The notes: a model not told the origin generated them from the sequence alone. DNA of 28,230 nucleotides from an uncultured Collinsella sp. (GCA_900544225.1 UQUD01000012.1:1-28230), one strand, 5' to 3'. Positions 7,464 through 15,479 are shown, counted from the first letter of the stretch. Numbers and translations: made by a program.

Positions 7464-10280
7464 TTATGCCTCACCTCCTTTGGAGTGCTTGCCAAGCGCG
7501 GTGGTATCTCCATCATTTGTGGCTGTGCTGTCGCTGCCCTGAGATTTATGGCGCGAGCCGATATGCGGCAAGCGGCCCGTGGACTGATCGCCGCCCTTGG
7601 CACCACGCTCGCTGGCGTTGAGGCCAAACATGTGGCGGGCGGCAGGAATGGCGGCCGTGTGTTCGCGCATCTCGCGACGCAGGTCCTCATCCGAAAGCGC
7701 CGAGATGCGCATCTGGGTATTGAGGCTCGCGCGGATATATTCGATATTGATAAGCCAGCCGCAGATGGCAATAACCGAGATGATCCAAATGACAAGCAGG
7801 ATGATCTTGCCGTTATTGTCGATATCGAGAACCGTCGACAGGACAAAGAGCAGGACCTGAACGCCCACCACGGCGGCAAAACCGCCCTTGATGTAGTACG
7901 GGTAGCGATGTTCAAAGGCGACCGCATGATCGAGCAGTTCGCGACGGTACGAATCGGAATCGAGCATGACACGCATGGCCGTGCGCAGCGAGTAGCGCTG
8001 GCGCGGCAGGTCGTTGGACTCGCAAATCATCATACCGGTCGTGGAAAGCTGTTTATCAAAGAGCAGGTTAAGGTTGAGCAGCAGCGGACGCAGCTGCAGG
8101 CCGATAAAGAGCGCCACGATCAAGAACACGCCCAGAATGCACAGGTTAAACAGGTAGTTGAACGAATACATGCCGCCGACCGTCTCGCGCAGCAGATTGA
8201 TGCCGTAGGTAAAGGGCAGCAGCGGGTGCAGCCACTGGAAGAAGCCGGGCATCATCTCGATGGGGTACATGCCCGACGAACCCGGGATCTGCACGATGAC
8301 GAGAATGACGCCGATAGCCTTGCCGATATGCTTAAACGTGGTGGACAGCGCATAGATGATATTGACGTAGGTGAACGAAATGGCGATGCCGCCCAGCACG
8401 AACAGCAGCGGGCTGACGCACTGCACGCCAATCACCAGATCGCCTACCGTAACGATGATGGCCTGCAACGCGCCCAGGATCACCATGAGCAACCAGCGGC
8501 CAAAGTAGCCTTGGCGCGCCGTAAAGCTGCCAACACCTTCACGGTCGACCTCGAGCTTGTAAATGGCGATGAGCACATAGCCGCCCACCCAAAGCGCCAG
8601 ATTGGTGTAGAAGGGAGCGATGCCCGAGCCAAAGCTCTTGACCGGATAGATTGACTTGGACGTCAACTCAACCGGAGACGCCATGAAATCTGCCACGTCA
8701 TTGACATCGACGCCCATCAGATCGGCCAGCTCGCCCATGGACTCGGAGGTCTGCAGCGCCGCGATGTCATTGGCGGCGGTTGCAAGCTTGTCCTGGACCT
8801 TGGCAAGCGAGGAATCGGTCTGGGACAGCGTGGTCTTGGCCTGGCCGAGCGTAGCGCTAAGCTGCGCCAACGTGCCGCGCGCATTTGCAAGTGTAGGTGT
8901 CATACCCGAGACGATACCGGTCAGGTCGCCCGAAACGGCAGCAAAAGAGTCGAGCGCGCTCGAGGCCTTCGGCAGCGCGTTTTGGCCCAAGTCCGTCTGG
9001 GCTTGGCCAAGGTTGGTCGCACCGGTATGAATTGCGTTATTGATAGCGTCACTGGCACCCGAAACAGCCGCTGCGTCATTCGCCATGGCGCTCGACTGCG
9101 CGGACAGACCGTCCTTGATGCTCTGAAGCTTTTCATTCTGCTCTCGAAGCAAATCGATGGTCGATACAATGCGCGCGTCAATTTCCTCGGAACCTGTCGA
9201 CGTGTCATTGGCGAGAATCTCCAAGTGCCCGATAACGGCCTTATTGTGGTCGATCGTCGCTTGAAGAGACTCGAGCGAGTTGTCGATACGGGTGGTCGTA
9301 GATGTGACCGCGCCCGTCAGCTTGCCGATGGCAGCGTTCGCAGAGGCCGACGTCTTGGTGAGCGCAAGGCTGCCTTCCGAGAGCGCCTTGGAGAGCGAGG
9401 TGATGGAGTTGCCCGCCGTGGTGCGAGCTTCGCTCAGCAGGTCGTTGCCCTGGGAGATCGCCTGCGTCAGCGACGGTGCCTGGCCTTGCAAGCCGGCAAG
9501 TGCCGCATCAGCCGAGGCGATAGCGCCACTCGTCTTATCGATGGCGGCATTCATATCGCCAATCGAATCGCGCACCTCGCCCAAGGTGTCGGACGCCTCG
9601 GACACCGAACTTGCCAGCGAGTCCTGAGTCTGGGTTGCCTTGTCCTTTAAATCGACACCAGCATCCTTGGCGATACCGGCAACAGTCTTGCCTACCGTAG
9701 AGACAAATTCCGAGTTGATCTGCTCCTCGATGGTGTTTGCACCGGTATCGGTAACCTTGGGCGCAATGGCGCTCTTCTTCTCATTGACGTAGTACGTAAG
9801 CTTGGGCTGATGGTAGTTGCCGTCGAGCATCGAAACCAGGTTATCCGAGAAGTTCTTGGGAATCACGATAGCGGCATAGTACTCGCCGCTCTCGACGCCC
9901 TCCTTGGCATCGGCCGTCGAGTCGACGAACGTCCAGCCCAACTGATGATTCTCCTTGAGCTGGTCGACCACTTTGTCGCCAGCGTTGAGCTCACCCACCA
10001 AGTCGTTTTGGGTGCCTCGATCGTTGTTGGCGATAGCAATCTTGATGCCTTGGGTGTTTCCATACGGATCCCAGTTTGCCACGATGTTATACCAGGCATA
10101 CAGCGAGGGAATAACGCACACGCCTAGGGTAACCACCAGGGCGACGGGGTTCACAAGCAGTCGCTTAATGTCGCGCTTAAATATCGCAAAGGACACCTTT
10201 GCATTGGATAGTTTGCTGCCGAGACTCACGCTTGGACCATCCATCCTGTCGTTAAATCGAATCGTACTATCGACAACCAT
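7464..10280 (-). CDS. YhgE/Pip-family ABC-2-like membrane protein with C-terminal extension
   Basis: 938 residues, about 200 longer than its neighbour. The N-terminal membrane segment is followed by NWDPYGNTQGIKIAIANNDRGT, the family signature; a long helical ectodomain rich in Ser, Ala and Asp runs to about residue 540, then the C-terminal ABC-2-type membrane block. After about residue 746 comes an unusual extension of about 190 residues with two further membrane segments (near 798-820 and 825-846) and a charged, low-complexity tail. No ribosome binding site is clear at the ATG at 10280 or at a second in-frame ATG at 10244, so the start is uncertain. The two paralogues form one operon and may act as a heteromeric envelope complex (inference). 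Confidence 0.85.
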   Translation of the reverse strand: MVVDSTIRFNDRMDGPSVSLGSKLSNAKVSFAIFKRDIKRLLVNPVALVVTLGVCVIPSLYAWYNIVANWDPYGNTQGIKIAIANNDRGTQNDLVGELNAGDKVVDQLKENHQLGWTFVDSTADAKEGVESGEYYAAIVIPKNFSDNLVSMLDGNYHQPKLTYYVNEKKSAIAPKVTDTGANTIEEQINSEFVSTVGKTVAGIAKDAGVDLKDKATQTQDSLASSVSEASDTLGEVRDSIGDMNAAIDKTSGAIASADAALAGLQGQAPSLTQAISQGNDLLSEARTTAGNSITSLSKALSEGSLALTKTSASANAAIGKLTGAVTSTTTRIDNSLESLQATIDHNKAVIGHLEILANDTSTGSEEIDARIVSTIDLLREQNEKLQSIKDGLSAQSSAMANDAAAVSGASDAINNAIHTGATNLGQAQTDLGQNALPKASSALDSFAAVSGDLTGIVSGMTPTLANARGTLAQLSATLGQAKTTLSQTDSSLAKVQDKLATAANDIAALQTSESMGELADLMGVDVNDVADFMASPVELTSKSIYPVKSFGSGIAPFYTNLALWVGGYVLIAIYKLEVDREGVGSFTARQGYFGRWLLMVILGALQAIIVTVGDLVIGVQCVSPLLFVLGGIAISFTYVNIIYALSTTFKHIGKAIGVILVIVQIPGSSGMYPIEMMPGFFQWLHPLLPFTYGINLLRETVGGMYSFNYLFNLCILGVFLIVALFIGLQLRPLLLNLNLLFDKQLSTTGMMICESNDLPRQRYSLRTAMRVMLDSDSYRRELLDHAVAFEHRYPYYIKGGFAAVVGVQVLLFVLSTVLDIDNNGKIILLVIWIISVIAICGWLINIEYIRASLNTQMRISALSDEDLRREMREHTAAIPAARHMFGLNASERGAKGGDQSTGRLPHIGSRHKSQGSDSTATNDGDTTALGKHSKGGEA

Positions 10281-10335
10281 TGTAGTAGGCGCTTTAACGT
10301 CTCAAAGCACAATGGTGTTGAGTTTTGCGGGTAGC

Positions 10336-10371
10336 AATATACTACGAAGATGAGTTAACGTACAGTTGTAC
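10336..10371 (-). promoter_or_regulatory. Probable promoter and operator of the YhgE operon
   Basis: TATATT (10336-10341) is a fair -10 box on the minus strand. At the -35 position lies GTACAGTTGTAC (10360-10371), arms GTACA and TGTAC around two bases, which is also part of a direct repeat of ACTGTAC on the minus strand. A regulator bound there would cover the -35 region. Many YhgE genes are controlled by TetR-type repressors, but none is encoded next to this one. Confidence 0.45.
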
Positions 10372-10418
10372 AGTATCTTAAATTTCAGCAGGTCACAAAA
10401 CCACAACCCGCACAAATA

Positions 10419-10447
10419 AATGATCCCTTGGGGACGGAGGGATCATT
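10419..10447 (-). terminator. Hairpin downstream of htpG, probable terminator
   Basis: AATGATCCCT (10419-10428) and AGGGATCATT (10438-10447) form a perfect 10-bp stem with a 9-base loop. On the minus strand TTTATTTG follows. It lies about 110 bases after the htpG stop codon. Confidence 0.6.
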
Positions 10448-10455
10448 CAAAAGGA

Positions 10456-10525
10456 AACGAGAGTGGAAAATCTCTCACTTCAAGCCCGCATTCGAGCCAA
10501 AAGTGGGAGATTATCCACTCTCGTT
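10456..10525 (-). repeat. 25-bp inverted repeat just downstream of htpG
   Basis: Arms 10456-10480 and 10501-10525 pair over 25 positions, with one A-A mismatch (10468/10513) and one position that is T-G on the plus strand (10475/10506). The loop is 20 bases. On the minus strand the arm is followed by TTTCCTTTTG, so it could act in termination of htpG transcription, but its length is far beyond a normal terminator stem. It may be a dispersed palindromic element. Confidence 0.6.
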
Positions 10526-10555
10526 CTAATCTAGTTACGGTGCCGTATCCCCGAA

Positions 10556-12580
10556 CTACATCAAGTTGCAAACAGCTGCTGCGAAGGCAACGGGGTCCTC
10601 GGGCAGAATGCCCTCGACCAGCAGGGCCTGGTCATAGAGCAAACCGGAGTACTGCTTGATCTTGTCGGCGTCGCCCGCCTTCTGAGCGGCGACGAGCTTG
10701 GAAAAGACCGGGTGCTTGGCGTTGAGCTCGAGCACGCGCTGGCTCTTGGGCATACCGTCGGGCGCGCCCTCGGGACCCTTCTGGAGCACCTTCTCCATCT
10801 CGAGCGAAAGCGGGCCCTCGGTGGTGATGCACGCGGGAGCATCGGTCAGGCGCGCAGAGACGGCAACCTTCTCGACCTTGTCGCCGAGTGCCTCCTTCAT
10901 GGCGTTAAAGAGGTCCTCGTTCTCCTTGGTGGCGTCCTCGGCCTCCTTTTTCTCGTCCTCGGTCGCCAGGTCAAGATCACCGGTTGCGACGTTCTTGAGC
11001 TCCAGGTGACGATCCTCAACCTCGGGCTCGGCACCATCGGCCACGGCCTTCTCGGCAGCCTCGCGGGCGGCATCGTCCTCGTAGATCTTGGGCATATCGG
11101 CGGCAACGTACTCACGCATAGCCTGGAAGGTGAACTCATCCACGTCCTGCGTCAGCAGCAGCACGTCATAGCCGCGGTCGAGCACGCCCTTTACCACGGG
11201 CATCTTGGCCAAGCGCTCACGCGAGTCGCCGGCGGCGTAGTAGATGGCCTTCTGATCCTCGGGCATGCCCTTGGCATACTCGGCCAGGGTAATCATCTTC
11301 TGTTCCTTGGCAGACCAGAACAGCAACAGATCGGCGAGCTCATCGGCCTTCATGCCATAGCTCGAGTAGATGCCGTACTTAAGACCGCGGCCAAAGTTCT
11401 CAAAGAACTTCTCGTAGGCCTCGCGGTCGTTGTCACGCATATCCTCAAGGTCGGCGGTGATCTTCTTTTCCACACGCTTGGCGATGGCCTTGAGCTGACG
11501 GTTCTGCTGCAGCGTCTCACGCGAGATGTTGAGCGACACATCGGCGGAATCCACGACGCCGCGGACAAAGTTGTAGTAGTCGGGCAGCAGGTCGTCGCAC
11601 TTCTCCATGATCAGGACGTTGGAGCTGTAGAGTGCCAGACCCTTCTCGTAATCCTTGCTGTACAGATCGAACGGCGCGCGGCCCGGCACAAACAGCAGGG
11701 CATCGTACTCGAGCGTGCCCTCGGCATGGAAGCTGATGGTGCGCGCAGGATCGTCAAAGTCGTGGAACGTGGACTTGTAGAACTCGTCGTAGTCCTTCTG
11801 CTCGACATCGGAGCTGCGCTTCTTCCAGATCGGTGTCATGGAATTGACGGTCTCGAGCTCCTGGTAGTCCTCGTACTCGGGCTTGTAATCGTCGCCGGCG
11901 TCCTCGGGCTTGGGTTTCTGGCGGCTCTTGGACACCATCATCTGAATCGGGTAGCGCACATAGTTGCTGTACTGCTGAATCAGGCTCTTGAGACCCCACT
12001 CGGTCAGGAAGCGGTCGTAGGTCTCGGCCTCGCCGTCGGCATCGAGCTTCTCGTTCTCGCGCAGCGTCAGGATGACATCGGTACCGTGCTCGGCGCGCTC
12101 ACCGTCCTCGATGGTGTAGCCCTCAAGACCGTCGGATTCCCACACATGGGCGACATCCTCGCCATAGGCGCGGCTGACGACCTTCACATGGCTGGCAACC
12201 ATAAAGGCAGAGTAGAAGCCCACGCCAAACTGGCCGATGATGTCGACATCGGAGCCCTGCTGCTCGGCGTTCTCGGTCTTAAACTCCTCGGAGCCGGAAT
12301 GGGCGATGGTGCCCAGATTGCGCTCGAGCTCCTCGGCGGTCATGCCAATGCCGTTATCCGAGATGGTAATGGTGCGGGCGTCTTTATCAAAGGAGACGCG
12401 AATGGCCAGGTCGCCCTGGTTGATCTTGACGCTCGGATCCTGCAGGCTCTTAAAGTTGAGCTTGTCGACGGCGTCGCTCGCGTTAGAGATAAGCTCGCGC
12501 AGGAAGATTTCCTTATTGGTGTAGATGGAGTTGATCATGAGGTCGAGCAGTTTTTTGCTCTCGGTCTTAAATTGACGCAT
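10556..12580 (-). CDS. htpG: Chaperone protein HtpG (bacterial Hsp90)
   Basis: ATP-dependent cytoplasmic chaperone dimer. 674 residues, slightly above the 620-640 typical of the family because of an acidic insertion rich in Glu and Asp near residues 510-560. The GHKL nucleotide-binding fold is visible: LRELISNASDAVDKL (28-41, with E29 and N33), ITISDNGIGM (71-80) and IGQFGVGFYSAFMVAS (115-130). The middle domain contains GRAPFDLY and VDSADVSLNISRETLQQ, as in other HtpG proteins. The ATG at 12580 has AAAGGA six bases upstream. The C-terminus ends NLM and lacks any eukaryotic MEEVD tail. The leader holds an intrinsic terminator and a U-run able to pair with the ribosome binding site. Confidence 0.97.
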   Translation of the reverse strand: MRQFKTESKKLLDLMINSIYTNKEIFLRELISNASDAVDKLNFKSLQDPSVKINQGDLAIRVSFDKDARTITISDNGIGMTAEELERNLGTIAHSGSEEFKTENAEQQGSDVDIIGQFGVGFYSAFMVASHVKVVSRAYGEDVAHVWESDGLEGYTIEDGERAEHGTDVILTLRENEKLDADGEAETYDRFLTEWGLKSLIQQYSNYVRYPIQMMVSKSRQKPKPEDAGDDYKPEYEDYQELETVNSMTPIWKKRSSDVEQKDYDEFYKSTFHDFDDPARTISFHAEGTLEYDALLFVPGRAPFDLYSKDYEKGLALYSSNVLIMEKCDDLLPDYYNFVRGVVDSADVSLNISRETLQQNRQLKAIAKRVEKKITADLEDMRDNDREAYEKFFENFGRGLKYGIYSSYGMKADELADLLLFWSAKEQKMITLAEYAKGMPEDQKAIYYAAGDSRERLAKMPVVKGVLDRGYDVLLLTQDVDEFTFQAMREYVAADMPKIYEDDAAREAAEKAVADGAEPEVEDRHLELKNVATGDLDLATEDEKKEAEDATKENEDLFNAMKEALGDKVEKVAVSARLTDAPACITTEGPLSLEMEKVLQKGPEGAPDGMPKSQRVLELNAKHPVFSKLVAAQKAGDADKIKQYSGLLYDQALLVEGILPEDPVAFAAAVCNLM

Positions 12581-12586
12581 GTGCAG

Positions 12587-12615
12587 TCCTTTCGCGCTAC
12601 CCCCGTCCGCAAAAA
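12587..12615 (-). promoter_or_regulatory. Possible SD-sequestering helix (fourU-like) in the htpG leader
   Basis: On the minus strand GTTTTTGCG (about 12607-12615) can pair with CGCGAAAGGAC, which carries the htpG ribosome binding site (12587-12592). The uridines pair with AAAGGA through two central G-U pairs, flanked by a G-A mismatch and two further pairs. This is the layout of fourU RNA thermometers. The same U-run is the tail of the terminator at 12611-12635, so the two states compete. Pairing was found by eye only. Confidence 0.35.
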
Positions 12616-12635
12616 CGGCCCGGTTGCCCGAGCCG
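12611..12635 (-). terminator. Intrinsic terminator inside the htpG leader
   Basis: On the minus strand CGGCTCGG pairs with CCGGGCCG (12628-12635 and 12616-12623, one U-G pair) around a GCAA tetraloop, directly followed by TTTTT. It is 30 bases before the htpG start, too close for a separate promoter to fit comfortably between them. It therefore either ends read-through from the acetyltransferase gene or attenuates htpG. Confidence 0.75.
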
Positions 12636-12666
12636 CATCGCAGACCTGCTATGTTCAGACTTAGAT

Positions 12667-12672
12667 TTTATA
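12667..12672 (-). promoter_or_regulatory. Candidate -10 box of htpG
   Basis: TATAAA on the minus strand; the -35 region 17 bases upstream (TGTATA) is weak. A start here would give a leader of about 80 bases containing the terminator at 12611-12635. A second possible set further upstream is TTGACG (12736-12741) with TACAGT at 18 bases. ACATAC/GTATGT form an inverted repeat between the two. No CIRCE element is present. Confidence 0.4.
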
Positions 12673-12750
12673 ACCCAATAGCGCGCATATATACATACGG
12701 AATCGAAAAACTGTATGTCCGAGCGCTCCAATGCGTCAATTGCCAAGGAG

Positions 12751-12792
12751 TGTCCCCAGCTGCCGGCAGAAAAGGAACGTCCCTATCTGCCA
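12751..12792. repeat. GTCCC-containing short repeat at the end of the acetyltransferase gene
   Basis: The stretch contains GTCCC at 12752 and GTCCCTA at 12779-12785, the second overlapping the stop codon of the acetyltransferase gene. An inverted copy of the core, TAGGGAC, occurs at 13311-13317 just outside the start of the same gene. Such GTCCC-rich remnants look like degraded dispersed repeats, but two copies in one window are weak evidence. Confidence 0.25.
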
Positions 12793-13283
12793 TCTACGCG
12801 CTTGGCCATCCAGACATGGGGCTGGCCCTCGTCTTCGTAATCTACCGGGGCAATTTGCGTGTAGCCCGCCTTTACATAGAGCGGCAGCACGTATTCCTGC
12901 GCATGCAGCTTAATAAGCTTGGCGCCGGCATCGCGTGCACACGAAGCACTGGTCTCCACGATCGCACTCGCCAGTCCGCGACGACGCATAGCCGGCAGCA
13001 CGGCGACGCGCCCCATAATGTAGGTCTCCCCCGCCGCAACGCCTTCGTCCATGTCGCATGCCGGCAACACCGGGGCCTCTGCGTCAGCCACGCGCTCAAG
13101 CTCTTCGGGAAACACGCGCGAGCAACCGGCAAGCTCGCCGTCTACATAGAGCGTCACATGAATGCAGTTTGGATCCTCGTCGATAGCGTCGAACTCATTC
13201 TCGTAGCCCTGCTCGTCCATAAAAACGACGCGGCGCACCAACGCCGCGTCATCAAAGCATCCCGTCTTAAGTTGGATATCCAT
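12783..13283 (-). CDS. GNAT family N-acetyltransferase
   Basis: Cytoplasmic acetyl-CoA-dependent acetyltransferase of unknown substrate, about 166 residues, normal for the family. RRVVFMDEQGYENEFDAIDED (near residues 17-37) matches the N-terminal strand-helix of the YjcF/ElaA-like subgroup, and GRVAVLPAMRRRGLASAIVE (91-110) is the acetyl-CoA-binding motif A with the R-x-x-G-x-A turn. LYVKAGYTQI near the C-terminus is the usual motif B. I chose the ATG at 13283, which has AAAGGG five bases upstream; a TTG 18 bases earlier is less likely. It lies 40 bases after the PHP phosphatase gene and may be the last gene of that operon. Confidence 0.85.
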   Translation of the reverse strand: MDIQLKTGCFDDAALVRRVVFMDEQGYENEFDAIDEDPNCIHVTLYVDGELAGCSRVFPEELERVADAEAPVLPACDMDEGVAAGETYIMGRVAVLPAMRRRGLASAIVETSASCARDAGAKLIKLHAQEYVLPLYVKAGYTQIAPVDYEDEGQPHVWMAKRVDGR

Positions 13284-13322
13284 GGCTGCCCTTTCATTCA
13301 ATGCGAACGTTAGGGACAGATT

Positions 13323-13973
13323 TTAGCGAAAATGAGCTCCGCGCACGCTAAACTTCGCGCGAGCCTTCGCCAGGCAGTCGTAATGACCCACGTTATGGGC
13401 ATCGCTCGCGATGAAGCTGTACAGGTTCTGATCGAACAGGCGCTGTGCCGGCTTTTTTTCGCGACCAAAGCGACCGCCGGCAATAAAGTCCGCCGAAGCC
13501 TGCAGCTTGCAGCCCATATCGACCAGGCGCTCCGCCACGCTTACATCCTTTTGAACCGCACGATAGCGCTCAGGATGAGCGATGATCACCTGGTAGCCAC
13601 GGCACTGCAAATCGTAAATCGTGTTCTCGTACTCTCTAAACGCATACGCATCGGCATGCGTCGAAAGCTCGAGCAGAAACTCGTTGGTTCCATCGAAATG
13701 CAAGTGCTCCGCGGCATCGATACCAAGTTCAACGAGCTTTCGATGGTTGACCTCGAAGCCCATCTGGAGCGGAAAACCGTCAGCGTTATCACGCAGCAGT
13801 TCAAAGGCATCCCACATCTTGTCGTAATCAAAATAGGGATCACGGCAGTGAGGAGTGCAAACGATTCTGGTTACACCGGCCCGCTTGGCAGCCTCGAGCA
13901 TCGCCAAGCTCTCATCGAGATCGGCGGCGCCGTCGTCTACACCCGGCAAGATATGGCAATGAATGTCACGCAT
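13323..13973 (-). CDS. CpsB/CapC-type PHP tyrosine-protein phosphatase
   Basis: Metal-dependent phosphatase that removes phosphate from the tyrosine-rich tail of the partner BY-kinase and so sets the phosphorylation cycle that controls capsule or exopolysaccharide synthesis. 216 residues, slightly shorter than the usual 240-255. PHP motifs are in order: DIHCHILPGVDDG (3-15), CTPHCRD (39-45), GFEVN, IIAHPERY and SDAHN, which together supply the metal-binding His and Asp residues. The ATG at 13973 has only a short AAGG seven bases upstream. It follows the kinase gene by 17 bases, so the two are surely co-transcribed. This is the YwqE/CpsB family by architecture. Confidence 0.9.
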   Translation of the reverse strand: MRDIHCHILPGVDDGAADLDESLAMLEAAKRAGVTRIVCTPHCRDPYFDYDKMWDAFELLRDNADGFPLQMGFEVNHRKLVELGIDAAEHLHFDGTNEFLLELSTHADAYAFREYENTIYDLQCRGYQVIIAHPERYRAVQKDVSVAERLVDMGCKLQASADFIAGGRFGREKKPAQRLFDQNLYSFIASDAHNVGHYDCLAKARAKFSVRGAHFR

Positions 13974-13990
13974 AGGTCAGCCTTAATCAA

Positions 13991-14728
13991 CTAAACGTTT
14001 GCTCGGTTGGTGAAGATGCCCTTTTTGGAAGTCCCCTGATCGTCCGAGCCCTTCTTCACCTTCTTACCGTCCTTGGTGTAGTAGGAGTAGTAGTACTCGC
14101 TGGTCTCGGTCTCGCAGTAGTTCATAACGGTACCGATGAGCTTGACCTTTTCGGACTTCTTAAGCTGGCCGATAGCGTTGAGTGCCTCCTCGCGCTTGGT
14201 GAAGTCCTCGCGCACCACGAACAGCGTACCGTCGGTCAGGCTGGCAATCTCGGCAGCATCGATGAAGGTGCCGACCGGGGGAGCATCAAAGATGACGTAC
14301 TGGAACTTGGCGGACAGTGCCTTTACCAACTTGGCAAAGCGGTGAGAGACAATGATGTCGGCAGGATTGGGAATATGCGGCTCGGCATCGAGGAAGTAGA
14401 AGTTCTTCTGACCCGTCTCGACAATTGCCTGGTCAATGGAGATCTGCTCGGAAAGGACCGCATAGAGTCCGCCGCGCGAACGAACGCCGAGCATATCGGA
14501 AAGGGACCTGCGGCGCATATCGGCCTCGACCAGGAGCACGGACTTGCCGCTCGTGGCGATAGCCTGGGCAAGGTTGATGGAAACCGTAGACTTGCCCTCG
14601 TTGGGAATCGAGGACGTGACGGTAATAGTGCGAATGGGGTCGTCCACGCTCGCAAAGCGGATGTTGGCCAGAAGGGTCTTGGCGGCATTCTGTACAACGA
14701 GCTTATCGGTGTTCTTTGCCTTAGCCAT
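13991..14728 (-). CDS. CpsD/CapB-family tyrosine-protein kinase (BY-kinase)
   Basis: Cytoplasmic autophosphorylating tyrosine kinase that works with the membrane activator encoded just upstream. 245 residues, typical for the split actinobacterial/firmicute form. Walker A is SSIPNEGKSTVSINLA (39-54, K46), Walker A-prime is VLLVEADMRRR (64-74), and Walker B is YVIFDAPPVGTFIDAAEI. The C-terminal tail has the tyrosine cluster EYYYSYY followed by a Lys-rich stretch, which is the autophosphorylation site. The ribosome binding site AAAGGTGG is formed by the last codons of the upstream gene, with two bases between stop and start, so translation is probably coupled. Confidence 0.93.
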   Translation of the reverse strand: MAKAKNTDKLVVQNAAKTLLANIRFASVDDPIRTITVTSSIPNEGKSTVSINLAQAIATSGKSVLLVEADMRRRSLSDMLGVRSRGGLYAVLSEQISIDQAIVETGQKNFYFLDAEPHIPNPADIIVSHRFAKLVKALSAKFQYVIFDAPPVGTFIDAAEIASLTDGTLFVVREDFTKREEALNAIGQLKKSEKVKLIGTVMNYCETETSEYYYSYYTKDGKKVKKGSDDQGTSKKGIFTNRANV

Positions 14729-14730
14729 GC

Positions 14731-15387
14731 CTATTTACCACCTTTCATAGCCGGAATTCGGCCAACAACGGGAATGCCCAGGAGCTCTTCTGCCTCTTCG
14801 GCACCGCGGATGCGGGTATTGAGCATGTCTGCCAAAACGACATAGGCAACTGCGATAAAGATGCCCGCGAGGAACGCGACAGCAACGTACAGCATACGCT
14901 TGGGGCCGCTGGGGGCTTCGGGGGTCTTAGCCTCGTCGATAACGTTGATGCTCTGGGCAGCGCCGACGTTCTGAGCGACCGTACTCACCGAGCTAGCTAT
15001 GGCCTTTGCGACCTTAGCCGTCTCCTTGGCATCGGTGCCGGTAACCGAAAGCGTAATGACACGCGTGGTGGTCTCGGAGGAAACAGACACCTTGTAGTCA
15101 TCCAGATCGGTGAGGCCCAGTTCATTGGCGGCGCCGCTCTTAACGCTATCGCTATCCAGCAGCGTGGCGATATCGTTGGAAAGCATCTGGCTCGCCGAGA
15201 GATCGTTGTAGCTCATCTGGCCGCTATCGTCGGTCTTGGCGAGAATGTACATGCTCGTCGTCGCGGTATAGGTGTTGTCCATCGCGGCGAAGGACACGAT
15301 GCCCATGGCGATCGCGCAGACCACCGGAAGGGTGATGACCAGCTTGAGGTGCTTCTTCAGCAGCTGGAACAGTTCGAGAAGGGTCAT
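14731..15387 (-). CDS. Wzz/YveK-type chain-length and BY-kinase activator protein
   Basis: Inner-membrane polysaccharide co-polymerase that fixes chain length and activates the partner kinase through its cytoplasmic C-terminus. 218 residues with a membrane segment at about 17-36, an extracytoplasmic helical region, a PEAPSGPKR segment just before the second membrane segment (about 164-187), and a C-terminal cytoplasmic tail ending GIPVVGRIPAMKGGK, the usual kinase-activating region. AAAGG stands eight bases before the ATG at 15387. First gene of the module: activator, kinase, phosphatase, then possibly the acetyltransferase. No glycosyltransferase or flippase is present in the window. Confidence 0.9.
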   Translation of the reverse strand: MTLLELFQLLKKHLKLVITLPVVCAIAMGIVSFAAMDNTYTATTSMYILAKTDDSGQMSYNDLSASQMLSNDIATLLDSDSVKSGAANELGLTDLDDYKVSVSSETTTRVITLSVTGTDAKETAKVAKAIASSVSTVAQNVGAAQSINVIDEAKTPEAPSGPKRMLYVAVAFLAGIFIAVAYVVLADMLNTRIRGAEEAEELLGIPVVGRIPAMKGGK

Positions 15388-15479
15388 GCAGCTTGCCTTT
15401 CATTTCCCCAGTTCGGATTGACAAAACTGTCCGTATGTTATCGCATCTTTTTACCGAGACCAAACTCTATACATAAGAA

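Noticed and set aside
10712..12664. Plus-strand open frame of about 650 codons
   Set aside because: It is exactly opposite htpG and arises from strong GC bias at third positions; the Leu/Val/His-rich translation has no family resemblance.
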